From Mariprofundaceae bacterium (GTDB lineage: Bacteria > Pseudomonadota > Zetaproteobacteria > Mariprofundales > J009): a stretch of 8,839 bases of DNA. How positions within the stretch are numbered: position 1 is the stretch's first letter; each line of letters opens with the position of its first letter. This document shows, one piece after another, positions 1 to 5,721 of the stretch. A program made the position numbers and the translations under genes. The DNA is taken from contig WFMN01000111.1 in assembly GCA_015489095.1 (NCBI GenBank), positions 1-8,839 on the forward strand, written 5' to 3'. The notes beneath the pieces were generated by a model that did not search any database, was not told the origin of the DNA, and saw only the letters and a program-made list of their open reading frames with translations.

Positions 1-2
1 AT

Positions 3-242
3 CCGGTTTCCGGTTCGATTCCAACGATTGTGCGGTCATTCAAATCGGCCGTCACCAAACGCGCCAACGAATTGTGTCGAACACCCGGCGGGAAATTGTG
101 GCAACGCAATTATTGGGAACATATCATCCGTAACGAATTGGAATTGAATCGTATCCGGGAATATATCCGCAATAATCCGGCACGATGGGAATCGGATCGG
201 TTGTACGGCTGCGGTGATCTGTTGGGGCATGGTGCGCTGTAG
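3..242 (+). CDS. REP-associated tyrosine transposase (RAYT), C-terminal part, cut by window edge
   Basis: The frame is open from the left edge of the window to a TAG at 240-242, so the 5' part of the gene lies outside and no true start is visible. The visible 79 residues contain RSFKSAVTKRANEL, then WQRNYWEHIIRNE and REYIRNNPARWESD. These are the C-terminal signature of RAYT/Y1-type single-strand transposases related to IS200/IS605 TnpA. In that family a tyrosine attacks DNA at the foot of REP hairpins, and the Tyr in WQRNYW is the likely nucleophile. The HUH metal-binding motif would lie upstream, out of view. The last residues, GHGAL, are encoded by DNA that is a near copy of the arm of the adjoining palindrome. 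The gene ends 40 bases before the likely pqiA start and has no functional link to it. Family assignment is firm; whether the gene is intact cannot be judged here. Confidence 0.85.
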   Translation, partial: PVSGSIPTIVRSFKSAVTKRANELCRTPGGKLWQRNYWEHIIRNELELNRIREYIRNNPARWESDRLYGCGDLLGHGAL

Positions 243-266
243 GGGCACGGCGCGCCGTGCCCCTAC
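239..266. repeat. Perfect 28-bp REP-like palindrome overlapping the RAYT stop codon
   Basis: This 28-bp stretch equals its own reverse complement. Its outer arm is GTAGGGGCAC and its centre is GGCGCGCC. The TAG stop codon of the RAYT gene (240-242) is part of it. Just upstream, 224-240 is an imperfect copy of 242-258, differing at three positions that are all T for C. Such changes would keep G-U pairing in a folded single strand. The position directly behind a RAYT gene fits a REP element mobilised by that transposase. It also lies where pqiA promoter or leader DNA would be expected, and as RNA it could fold into a strong hairpin. Confidence 0.85.
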
Positions 267-282
267 TCCATCGCACGCACCG

Positions 283-1515
283 GTGCCGTTGATCGCCTGT
301 CATGAGTGTGATCTTCTGCACCGGGTGGTGCCGTTGGCGAAGGGGGGGAAGGCGCGGTGTAGCCGGTGCGGAGCGGCGCTCTATCAGGAGCGTCCGGGCG
401 CGTTGGAGCGCAGCGCCGCCTTCTATCTGGCGGCGTTGATCTGCTTTGTGTTTGCCAACGGCTACCCCTTCTTGTCGCTCAAGATCGGCGCGCGGATGGA
501 GACGGTTTACCTCGCCAACAGTGCGTGGGCGTTGGTGGCGGACGGGATGCCGCTGCTGGGGCTGTTGGTGCTGCTCACCAGCCTGCTTTTTCCGCTGTCG
601 ATGATGGTCGGCCACCTCTATCTGCTGCTGCCACGGCTGTGGCATCGGCGACCTGCCGCCTGCGGCTGGGTGTTTCGCAACCTGCGGCGGATCGCGCCGT
701 GGAGCATGGTCAGTATTTTCATGCTGGGGACGCTGATTTCGGTGGTCAAGCTGCTCGATCTGGCGGAGGTGATCCCCGGCATCGGCGCCGCCTTTTTTGT
801 GGCGATGATGCTCTGCATGGCGGCGGCGGAGGCGAGCTTCGACCCCCATCTCATCTGGCCGCGCGATGCGGTGGTGGATCAGCCCACCCGACCCCACACC
901 TCCGCGCTGCGCAACGGGCTGGTGGCGTGCCACTACTGTACCCTGCTGGTGCCGATCGCCGAGTTGGATGCGCATGGGCACGGCCACTGTCCCCGCTGCG
1001 GGGGCGGGCTGCATGTGCGCAAGCCTAAGAGCATCGAACGCACCTGGGCGCTGCTGGCGTCGGCGGCGCTGCTGCTGCTTCCGGCCAACCTCTACCCGGT
1101 GATGACGGTGATCCGGTTGGGGCAGGGTGAGCCCTCCACCATCCTCGGCGGGGTGGTGCATCTGGCTGCCGCCGGGATGTGGGGGCTGGCGTTGATCATC
1201 TTTATCGCCTCGGTGATGGTGCCGGGGCTGAAGCTGGTCGCCTTTTCGTGGCTGCTGCGCACCATCCAGCGCCGGTCGGCGTACCGTCCGGTCGATCGCA
1301 CCCGTCTCTATCGTATTGCCGAGGCGGTGGGGGCGTGGTCGATGGTGGATATCTTTGTGGTGGCGCTGCTGGCGGCGCTGGTGCAGATGGGGCAACTGGC
1401 CACCATCGCCCCCAATCTCGGCGCCTTTTTCTTCGCCTCGGTGGTGGTGGTCACCATGTTTGCCGCCGAAAGTTTTGATTCTAGGCTGATTTGGGATAAC
1501 CTGCCCGACCCATGA
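283..1515 (+). CDS. pqiA: PqiA-family inner-membrane protein of an MCE lipid-transport system
   Basis: This is an integral inner-membrane protein that partners PqiB in trans-envelope lipid transport (known for the E. coli Pqi system). From the GTG at 283 it has 410 residues, close to full-length PqiA, and shows two tandem modules. Module 1 has a zinc ribbon with cysteines 6/9 and 26/29 and membrane segments near 44-63, 88-110, 139-158 and 165-184. Module 2 has cysteines 216/219 and 236/239 and segments near 254-274, 297-322, 350-370 and 378-396. The recurrent WSMVSIF and WSMVDIF motifs and the endings FDPHLIW and FDSRLIW show the internal duplication. The start is uncertain. GTG 214 and ATG 229 are also in frame, but they would translate the REP palindrome and overlap the RAYT gene. 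TTG 289 is another option. No start has a clear ribosome binding site. The stop overlaps the pqiB start as ATGA. Confidence 0.92.
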   Translation: MPLIACHECDLLHRVVPLAKGGKARCSRCGAALYQERPGALERSAAFYLAALICFVFANGYPFLSLKIGARMETVYLANSAWALVADGMPLLGLLVLLTSLLFPLSMMVGHLYLLLPRLWHRRPAACGWVFRNLRRIAPWSMVSIFMLGTLISVVKLLDLAEVIPGIGAAFFVAMMLCMAAAEASFDPHLIWPRDAVVDQPTRPHTSALRNGLVACHYCTLLVPIAELDAHGHGHCPRCGGGLHVRKPKSIERTWALLASAALLLLPANLYPVMTVIRLGQGEPSTILGGVVHLAAAGMWGLALIIFIASVMVPGLKLVAFSWLLRTIQRRSAYRPVDRTRLYRIAEAVGAWSMVDIFVVALLAALVQMGQLATIAPNLGAFFFASVVVVTMFAAESFDSRLIWDNLPDP

Positions 1516-3170
1516 GCGACAGCGACCACCCCACCCCCGCGGTGCAACACCGGCGATCGATCTCGCTGGTCTGGCTGGTGCCTGCGGTCACCCTGCTGAT
1601 CGGTGGTTGGCTGATTTTCACCACCATGCGCGACAAGGGGCCGGAAATCACCATCACCTTCAAAACCGCCGAGGGGTTGGAACCGGGAAAAACCCTGATC
1701 AAATACAAGGATGTCGAGGTCGGCAAGGTGGTGGCGGTGCGTTTCTCCGAGGATTACCACCATGTGACCATCACCGCGCAGATGGCCAAGGATAGCGAGG
1801 TGTTGCTCAAACGCTCCACCCGCTTCTGGGTGGTGAAACCGCGGCTGTCGCTGCGCGGGGTGTCGGGGTTGAGCACGCTGGTTTCCGGCGCCTATATCGA
1901 GCTGGATCCGGGCAAGGGGGTGTTCCAAACCCGCTTTACCGGGCTGGAGAAGCCGCCGCTGATCAAGATGGACACGGCAGGAACCAAGGTGGAGCTGGTG
2001 GCGGACAAGCTCGGCTCCATTGATGCCGGATCACCCATCTATTACCAAGGGATCAGCGCCGGCGAGGTGCTGGGCTATGATCTCGCCAACGACAACAAGA
2101 GCGTGTTTATCCACGCCTTCATCCACGCCCCGTTCGACGCGCTGGTGCGCAGCAACACCAAGTTCTGGAATGTGAGCGGCGTGGATGTGACCATGAACGC
2201 CGATGGATTTAATGTCCACACCGAGTCGATGTTGTCGCTGATTTACGGCGGCATCGCCTTCGAAACCCCGCATGCGGAGAAGCATAAGAGCGAAAGCATC
2301 GATGGATTGGTCTTCACCCTCTACAAGGATCACCGCACCATCGTGGAGCAGGGCTTCACCCGCAAGATGAAGTTTGTCGCCTTTTTCGACAGTTCGGTGC
2401 GTGGGCTCGCGCCCGGGGCGCCGGTGGAGTTCAAGGGGATCAAGGTGGGGCAGGTGACCGACCTCCGGCTGGAGTTCAATATGAAGGATGCCACCTTCCG
2501 CATTCCGGTGCTGATCGAGATCGAGCCGGAGCGGGTGGTGCCGATCGGCGGCAGCAAGGGGGCGTCGCCCTACGAAACCTTCAAGAAACTGGTGCAAAAG
2601 GGGCTGCGCGCCCAGTTGGAGACCGGTAGCCTGTTGACCGGCAAGCTCTTCGTGGCGCTGGATATGCATCCGGGAACGCCGATCAAGCTGGTCGGGGCGG
2701 TCAAGGATATCCCCGAGATGCCCACCATCCCCGGCGGCTTCGCCCAGTTGACGGCCTCGGCCAAGAAGATTCTGGATAAGTTGGAGAAGGTGGAGACCGA
2801 TAAGATCGGCGCGGAACTGCTTTCGATTCTGCATGGGGTGAATGGGGTGGTGAATCGGCCGGAATTGCAGCAGTCGCTGACCGATTTCCATGCTTCGCTC
2901 TCCTCCTTCCGCTCGATTCTGGCCAAGGTGGATGCCCATGCCGAGCCGATCGCCGGCAACTTGGATCAACTGCTGGCCTCCGGCCACGCCACGCTCGATA
3001 AGGCGCAGGAGACACTGGGTCTGATCAACGCGATGGCCAAGCCGGACTCGCCGTTGCAGTTCAAGATCATCCGCCTGAGTGACGATCTGTCGGATGCGGC
3101 GCGGGCGATTCGCAGCTTCCTCGACCTGTTGGAACGCCACCCCAACTCCATCATTTTCGGTAAGGAGTAA
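1512..3170 (+). CDS. pqiB: PqiB-like MCE-domain lipid transport protein (three MCE domains)
   Basis: The protein has 552 residues, nearly the length of E. coli PqiB. It is anchored in the inner membrane by one helix at about 17-36 (SLVWLVPAVTLLIGGWLIF). Three MCE domains follow at about 43-134, 158-250 and 285-390, each with the typical pattern of a G-rich turn before a Y/F-K-G-(I/V)-x-(V/A)-G strand, as in FKGIKVGQV near 307. A helical tail runs from about 410 to the end and closes with LLERHPNSIIFGKE, a PqiB-like terminus. In the known system the MCE domains stack into hexameric rings and the tail forms a tube across the periplasm for phospholipids. The ATG overlaps the pqiA stop (ATGA), so translation is probably coupled. 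No strong ribosome binding site is seen before it. The three-domain count favours PqiB over MlaD (one domain) or YebT/LetB (seven). Confidence 0.95.
   Translation: MSDSDHPTPAVQHRRSISLVWLVPAVTLLIGGWLIFTTMRDKGPEITITFKTAEGLEPGKTLIKYKDVEVGKVVAVRFSEDYHHVTITAQMAKDSEVLLKRSTRFWVVKPRLSLRGVSGLSTLVSGAYIELDPGKGVFQTRFTGLEKPPLIKMDTAGTKVELVADKLGSIDAGSPIYYQGISAGEVLGYDLANDNKSVFIHAFIHAPFDALVRSNTKFWNVSGVDVTMNADGFNVHTESMLSLIYGGIAFETPHAEKHKSESIDGLVFTLYKDHRTIVEQGFTRKMKFVAFFDSSVRGLAPGAPVEFKGIKVGQVTDLRLEFNMKDATFRIPVLIEIEPERVVPIGGSKGASPYETFKKLVQKGLRAQLETGSLLTGKLFVALDMHPGTPIKLVGAVKDIPEMPTIPGGFAQLTASAKKILDKLEKVETDKIGAELLSILHGVNGVVNRPELQQSLTDFHASLSSFRSILAKVDAHAEPIAGNLDQLLASGHATLDKAQETLGLINAMAKPDSPLQFKIIRLSDDLSDAARAIRSFLDLLERHPNSIIFGKE
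3162..3167 (+). promoter_or_regulatory. Ribosome binding site of pqiC (AAGGAG)
   Basis: AAGGAG lies at the very end of pqiB, next to its TAA stop, and nine bases before the ATG at 3177. It is the best Shine-Dalgarno match in the operon and fixes the pqiC start. Confidence 0.8.
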
Positions 3171-3176
3171 GTTGTT

Positions 3177-3761
3177 ATGCGGATCATCGTCGGAATGGTT
3201 GTCTCCCTGCTGCTGGCGGGGTGCGGGTCCACCCCCACCCACTACTATGTGTTGACCGCCACCACCCCGGTCGCCAAGCAGGCGAACGACCAACTTTCGA
3301 TCGAGATCAACGAGTTGCGCCTGCCGAAATACCTCGAACACCCGCAGATTGTGAGCCACAGCAGCGCCAACCAGCTGCTGCTGGCGGAGCATGACCAGTG
3401 GGCGGGCAAGCTGCGTGACAACATGATGCGCCTGCTGGCGAAAAACCTCGGCAACGCGCTCGGTACCTCGCGCATCGTGATCGCCCCCTACCGGCCGAGC
3501 GAGCCCTCGACGGTGCGGGTGATGGTGGAGATCCTCCGTTTTGAGCGCATGGCGGATGGCGTCATCGCGCTGGATGCCCAGTGGCGGCTGACCGATGGCC
3601 GCACCAATCGCAGCATGGTAAGCCGGGTGAGCCATCTGCGTGGGGAGCGCAAAACCAAGGAGATCGCGCCGATGGTGGCGGCGATGAGCCGGCTGTTCGG
3701 GCGCTTCAGCCAGGAGATCGCGGCGGAGATCAAGCGGCGGGTTCAGCGCGGCGCGCCGTGA
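3177..3761 (+). CDS. pqiC: PqiC-like outer-membrane lipoprotein (ABC-type transport auxiliary lipoprotein family)
   Basis: This 194-residue protein begins with a lipoprotein signal: a short hydrophobic stretch and the lipobox LLAGC, with the lipidated cysteine at residue 16. Glycine at +2 rather than aspartate fits sorting to the outer membrane by the Lol system. The mature part starts with the family-typical THYYVL and continues through INELRLPKYLEHPQIV, then Q-W-A-x-x-L and a C-terminal amphipathic helix. This is the DUF330/PqiC family. In E. coli PqiC is thought to dock the PqiB tube to the outer membrane, and the same role is inferred here from gene order. The start is set by AAGGAG nine bases upstream. 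Its TGA overlaps the GTG of the next gene, which suggests coupled translation of that gene. Confidence 0.93.
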   Translation: MRIIVGMVVSLLLAGCGSTPTHYYVLTATTPVAKQANDQLSIEINELRLPKYLEHPQIVSHSSANQLLLAEHDQWAGKLRDNMMRLLAKNLGNALGTSRIVIAPYRPSEPSTVRVMVEILRFERMADGVIALDAQWRLTDGRTNRSMVSRVSHLRGERKTKEIAPMVAAMSRLFGRFSQEIAAEIKRRVQRGAP

Positions 3762-4567
3762 GAGGAGTGCGGATCTGGATGGCGGCCGCGCTCTGTTGCG
3801 CGCTGGTGGCGACCGATGCGGTGGCCGCCCCCCTTTCCGGCTGGCAGGTGATTCACGACAGTATTGCGCGCCACTACCGGTTCCCCTTTGTGTTTGAGGC
3901 GCAATCGATGATACTGGTCGATGAGGATGGCCATCGCGATACCCGCCAGCTCAACCGCTATTCGCGGGTGGAGCAGGATGGCACTATCAAGTTTCTGCTT
4001 CGTTTTACCGATCCGGCGCCGATCCGCGATACCGCCATGCTGGCGGTGATCAACAGCAAGGGGGAGACGGTGAACCGCATCTTTCTGCCGGCGCTTGCCC
4101 CGCGCATGATTGCCTACCGCTCCTCCGACCGCAGCGGCACCTTTCTCGGCAGCGATTTTTCGGTGGGCGACCTGCTGCCGGACACGATGGCCGATTACCG
4201 CTACCGGCGCGAGGAAGATCTGGTCAAGGGGGAGGATCGCTGGTTTGTGGTCGAGGCGCGGCCCAAGTCACAAGCGATCGCGCAACGCACCGGCTACAGC
4301 AGGCGGGTGCTGTTTGTGCGGCAGGACAACCTAATGATCGACCGCATCGATTTTTACAGCGGCAAGATGTTGATCAAACGGCTGACGCGCCACGACATCC
4401 GCCGCATCAACGGCGATATGTGGGCGGCCAACATGGTGCTGATGGAGTCGTTTCAGAAGCGGCATCGCTCGATGATCAAGATCAACAACCGGATCTTCGG
4501 CCGGGATTTCGTGCCGGCGGCGATGTTTGAGCCCCGGCAGATTGTTGCCTATGGTCAGCGGCAATGA
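3758..4567 (+). CDS. LolA-like outer-membrane lipoprotein-sorting family protein (periplasmic)
   Basis: A 269-residue exported protein when started at GTG 3758, which overlaps the pqiC stop as GTGA. This start gives a normal signal peptide: Arg at 2 and 5, a hydrophobic core, and cleavage near residue 23 (DAVAA). ATG 3779, with GAGGAG 11 bases upstream, is possible but loses the basic N-region. The mature part matches the LolA-like fold family often annotated as outer-membrane lipoprotein-sorting protein. Markers are the LLRFTDPAPIRDTAML segment (80-95), IFLPALAPRMIAY (108-120) and FLGSDFSVGDL (129-139), equivalent to the FMGSDFSYEDL motif of the family. Members of this family commonly sit beside RND/MMPL exporters and are thought to bind a lipid or lipoprotein in the periplasm. 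The cargo here is unknown. Coupling to pqiABC suggests it hands lipid to or from the Pqi tube. Confidence 0.82.
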   Translation: MRGVRIWMAAALCCALVATDAVAAPLSGWQVIHDSIARHYRFPFVFEAQSMILVDEDGHRDTRQLNRYSRVEQDGTIKFLLRFTDPAPIRDTAMLAVINSKGETVNRIFLPALAPRMIAYRSSDRSGTFLGSDFSVGDLLPDTMADYRYRREEDLVKGEDRWFVVEARPKSQAIAQRTGYSRRVLFVRQDNLMIDRIDFYSGKMLIKRLTRHDIRRINGDMWAANMVLMESFQKRHRSMIKINNRIFGRDFVPAAMFEPRQIVAYGQRQ

Positions 4568-4621
4568 TGCGCGGCCGTCCGTGGCCGCGATGCCGACTGC
4601 TTGCGAAGTCGTCATGGCTGA
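4568..4621 (+). repeat. Direct repeat, left copy (54 bp)
   Basis: It matches 4727-4780 at 51 of 54 positions, offset by 159 bases. The differences are at 4577 (G versus A), 4593 (C versus A) and 4599 (G versus T). The last two weaken the second hairpin in this copy, so it looks like the more decayed one. Confidence 0.85.
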
Positions 4622-4628
4622 TCCCATC

Positions 4629-4656
4629 GCAAAAAGTCCGTCCGTGGACTTTTTGC
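4629..4656. terminator. Terminator-like hairpin with A-tract and T-tract stem
   Basis: The stem pairs GCAAAAAGTCC with GGACTTTTTGC around loop GTCCGT, 11 perfect pairs. A five-T run closes the 3' side and a five-A run the 5' side, so it could form on either strand, 61 bases past the LolA-like stop. The GC part of the stem is only four pairs and the T run is inside the stem, so termination would be modest. It may instead be just one unit of the repeat mosaic. Confidence 0.35.
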
Positions 4657-4726
4657 TTGACGGGAAGCGAAAATGCGATTTTCACTTCCCTTACAAACCA
4701 AGCACTTGCTGCGCAAGCGCTCGGTT

Positions 4727-4780
4727 TGCGCGGCCATCCGTGGCCGCGATGACGACTTCTTGCGAAGTCGTCATGGCTGA
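4727..4780 (+). repeat. Direct repeat, right copy (54 bp)
   Basis: It is the partner of 4568-4621. Here both hairpins are perfect: 4729-4748 and 4749-4774 adjoin directly. The second is a 10-bp stem around CTTGCG. The copy ends 30 bases before the start of the HEPN gene, so it may contribute to that gene's leader. Confidence 0.85.
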
Positions 4781-4797
4781 ATCGTTACCATTTTACG

Positions 4798-4803
4798 AAG
4801 GTG
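4798..4803 (+). promoter_or_regulatory. Ribosome binding site of the HEPN gene (AAGGTG)
   Basis: AAGGTG, within GAAGGTG, lies seven bases before ATG 4811. It supports that start over the in-frame ATG at 4817. Confidence 0.55.
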
Positions 4804-4810
4804 TTGACGG

Positions 4811-5311
4811 ATGATCATGGATGTTGAACAGCGGCAGGCCGTACTCTATCACAGGCTGCGCCAAATCATGGAGCGGATTCACAAGGCGGAAGCCGGGCTG
4901 CGTCGTAGTCGCGTCCGGCTCTTCGATCAGCATAAGATCGATGGTGCTTGGGTGGAGGCGGCGGAAAGTGTGCCCGAGCGGGAGGATATGATGGAGGCCT
5001 TTGTCTCCAAGTTCAATCGATTCCAAGACATGATGGGCGATAAGCTGTTACCCGCCGTACTTGCATGGAAGGGGGAACCTAACGGCGCCTTCATCGATAA
5101 TCTCCAGCGCGCGGAACGCCTAGGGCTCATCCCATCCGTGCGACGGTGGCTGGAGGCACGGGCGATGCGCAATACGCTGGTGCACGAATATCTGGATGAC
5201 TATCATACCTTTGCGCAAGCGCTGTTGCTGGCAAACAGCCAATGCCACATGTTATTACAGTCGTGGCGAACCATCCAAGCGTATGTGGAAAACGGTCATG
5301 CGCCTGAGTGA
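4811..5311 (+). CDS. HEPN-domain protein, probable HepT-like RNase toxin
   Basis: An all-helical protein of 166 residues. RNTLVHEY at 120-127 is the RX4HXY motif of HEPN ribonucleases, with R120 and H125 as the predicted catalytic pair and Y127 in the X-Y position. The segment FNRFQDMMGDKLLPAVL (68-84) is typical of the HepT and nucleotidyltransferase substrate-binding branch. A cognate minimal nucleotidyltransferase follows with a 14-base overlap, the standard order for this module. In the studied HepT/MntA pair, HepT cleaves RNA and MntA silences it by adding AMP to a tyrosine near the motif. The same is inferred here, not shown. The motif is intact, so the gene is not obviously dead. Start ATG 4811 is supported by AAGGTG. 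By eye the base composition is less GC-rich than the flanking operon, and it is unrelated to envelope transport, so acquisition by transfer is likely. Confidence 0.83.
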   Translation: MIMDVEQRQAVLYHRLRQIMERIHKAEAGLRRSRVRLFDQHKIDGAWVEAAESVPEREDMMEAFVSKFNRFQDMMGDKLLPAVLAWKGEPNGAFIDNLQRAERLGLIPSVRRWLEARAMRNTLVHEYLDDYHTFAQALLLANSQCHMLLQSWRTIQAYVENGHAPE

Positions 5312-5600
5312 TCATGAAGTGGAGGTCATCGTAGGCGCCGTGCGATCGTGCTTCGGTCGGGCTGCACGGGTCTATTTGTTTGGTTCGCGACTGTTTGATG
5401 ATGTCAGAGGCGGTGATATCGACCTGCTGGTCGATCTTCCCGAGCCGGATGGGCAGATGGTTCAGCACAGATGCCAAGCGATCGCCGATATGCAGATGGC
5501 CTTGGGCGATCAGAAAATCGATCTGCTGGTGCGTCATCCGCGGGTCAGTGACCAAGCGCTTTTTCATGAAGTGCTGGAGCACGGCATCCCGCTATGTTGA
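5298..5600 (+). CDS. Minimal nucleotidyltransferase (MNT), probable MntA-like antitoxin
   Basis: A 100-residue minimal nucleotidyltransferase. LFGSRLFDDVRGGDIDLLVD holds G29-S30 followed by D40-x-D42, the metal- and nucleotide-binding signature of the polymerase-beta fold. The spacing between GS and the first Asp is nine residues. D75 in KIDLLV is the likely third carboxylate. All catalytic positions are therefore present. It overlaps the HEPN gene by 14 bases in a different frame, which indicates a co-translated pair. In HepT/MntA systems this enzyme is the antitoxin, transferring AMP from ATP to the HEPN partner. The length is normal for the family, with no extra domain. ATG 5298 is chosen because the protein then starts a few residues before the first helix. 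Upstream frame extension into the HEPN gene has no family match. An alternative view is a solitary housekeeping MNT-HEPN complex of unknown role. Confidence 0.85.
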   Translation: MRLSDHEVEVIVGAVRSCFGRAARVYLFGSRLFDDVRGGDIDLLVDLPEPDGQMVQHRCQAIADMQMALGDQKIDLLVRHPRVSDQALFHEVLEHGIPLC

Positions 5601-5645
5601 TCCCCACCTTTCGTTTGGGGCAACTGCTACCCACAAGTTTTGCGA

Positions 5646-5674
5646 TTGACCCGTTTGGTCTCGCATACCAATAT
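5646..5674 (+). promoter_or_regulatory. Weak sigma70-type promoter candidate before the RND exporter
   Basis: TTGACC (5646-5651) matches five of six -35 consensus bases. After 17 bases comes CAATAT (5669-5674), only a three-of-six -10 match. It lies about 50 bases before the exporter start, in the gap after the toxin-antitoxin pair. Without it the exporter would rely on read-through from upstream. Confidence 0.25.
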
Positions 5675-5721
5675 TCGAGTGCGTTGCCGGTGTGGCTGCC
5701 CAATAATGCGAACACAGAGCC

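Larger units (their letters stand above)
4568..4780. repeat. Mosaic of seven adjoining hairpins between direct repeats
   Basis: This gene-free stretch is almost entirely palindromic. The hairpins are as follows. H1 is 4570-4589, with a 7-bp stem and loop GTCCGT. H2 is about 4594-4611 and imperfect, with a TTGCG loop. H3 is 4629-4656, with an 11-bp stem and loop GTCCGT. H4 is 4662-4690, with 12 of 13 pairs and loop GCG. H5 is 4694-4728, with 14 of 16 pairs and loop TGC. H1' is 4729-4748, with a 7-bp stem and loop ATCCGT. H2' is 4749-4774, with a 10-bp stem and loop CTTGCG. H5, H1' and H2' touch without a gap. H1-H2 and H1'-H2' are the two copies of a direct repeat. The array resembles a BIME-like cluster of REP units. 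It may act as a transcription barrier or mRNA stabiliser after the LolA-like gene. Confidence 0.8.

Noticed and set aside
138..167. Promoter for pqiABC inside the RAYT gene (TTGGAA, 18 bases, TATATC)
   Set aside because: Each box matches only four of six consensus bases, in AT-richer coding DNA well upstream of pqiA. Too weak to list as a feature.
124..1395. Long open frame on the minus strand opposite pqiA
   Set aside because: The protein is very rich in H, R, Q and P with no domain pattern, as expected from the antisense of GC-rich membrane-protein codons. PqiA on the plus strand is unmistakable.
2031..3635. Long open frame on the minus strand opposite pqiB and pqiC
   Set aside because: It spans two well-supported plus-strand genes, has the same H/R/Q-rich composition and shows no motifs. 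It is an antisense shadow.
4568..4780. CRISPR-like array
   Set aside because: There are only two copies of the direct repeat and no equal-length unique spacers. The material between the copies is itself palindromic, and no cas genes are present.
5602..5620. Terminator after the MNT gene (CCCCA paired with TGGGG)
   Set aside because: The stem is only five pairs with a nine-base loop, and no T run follows.
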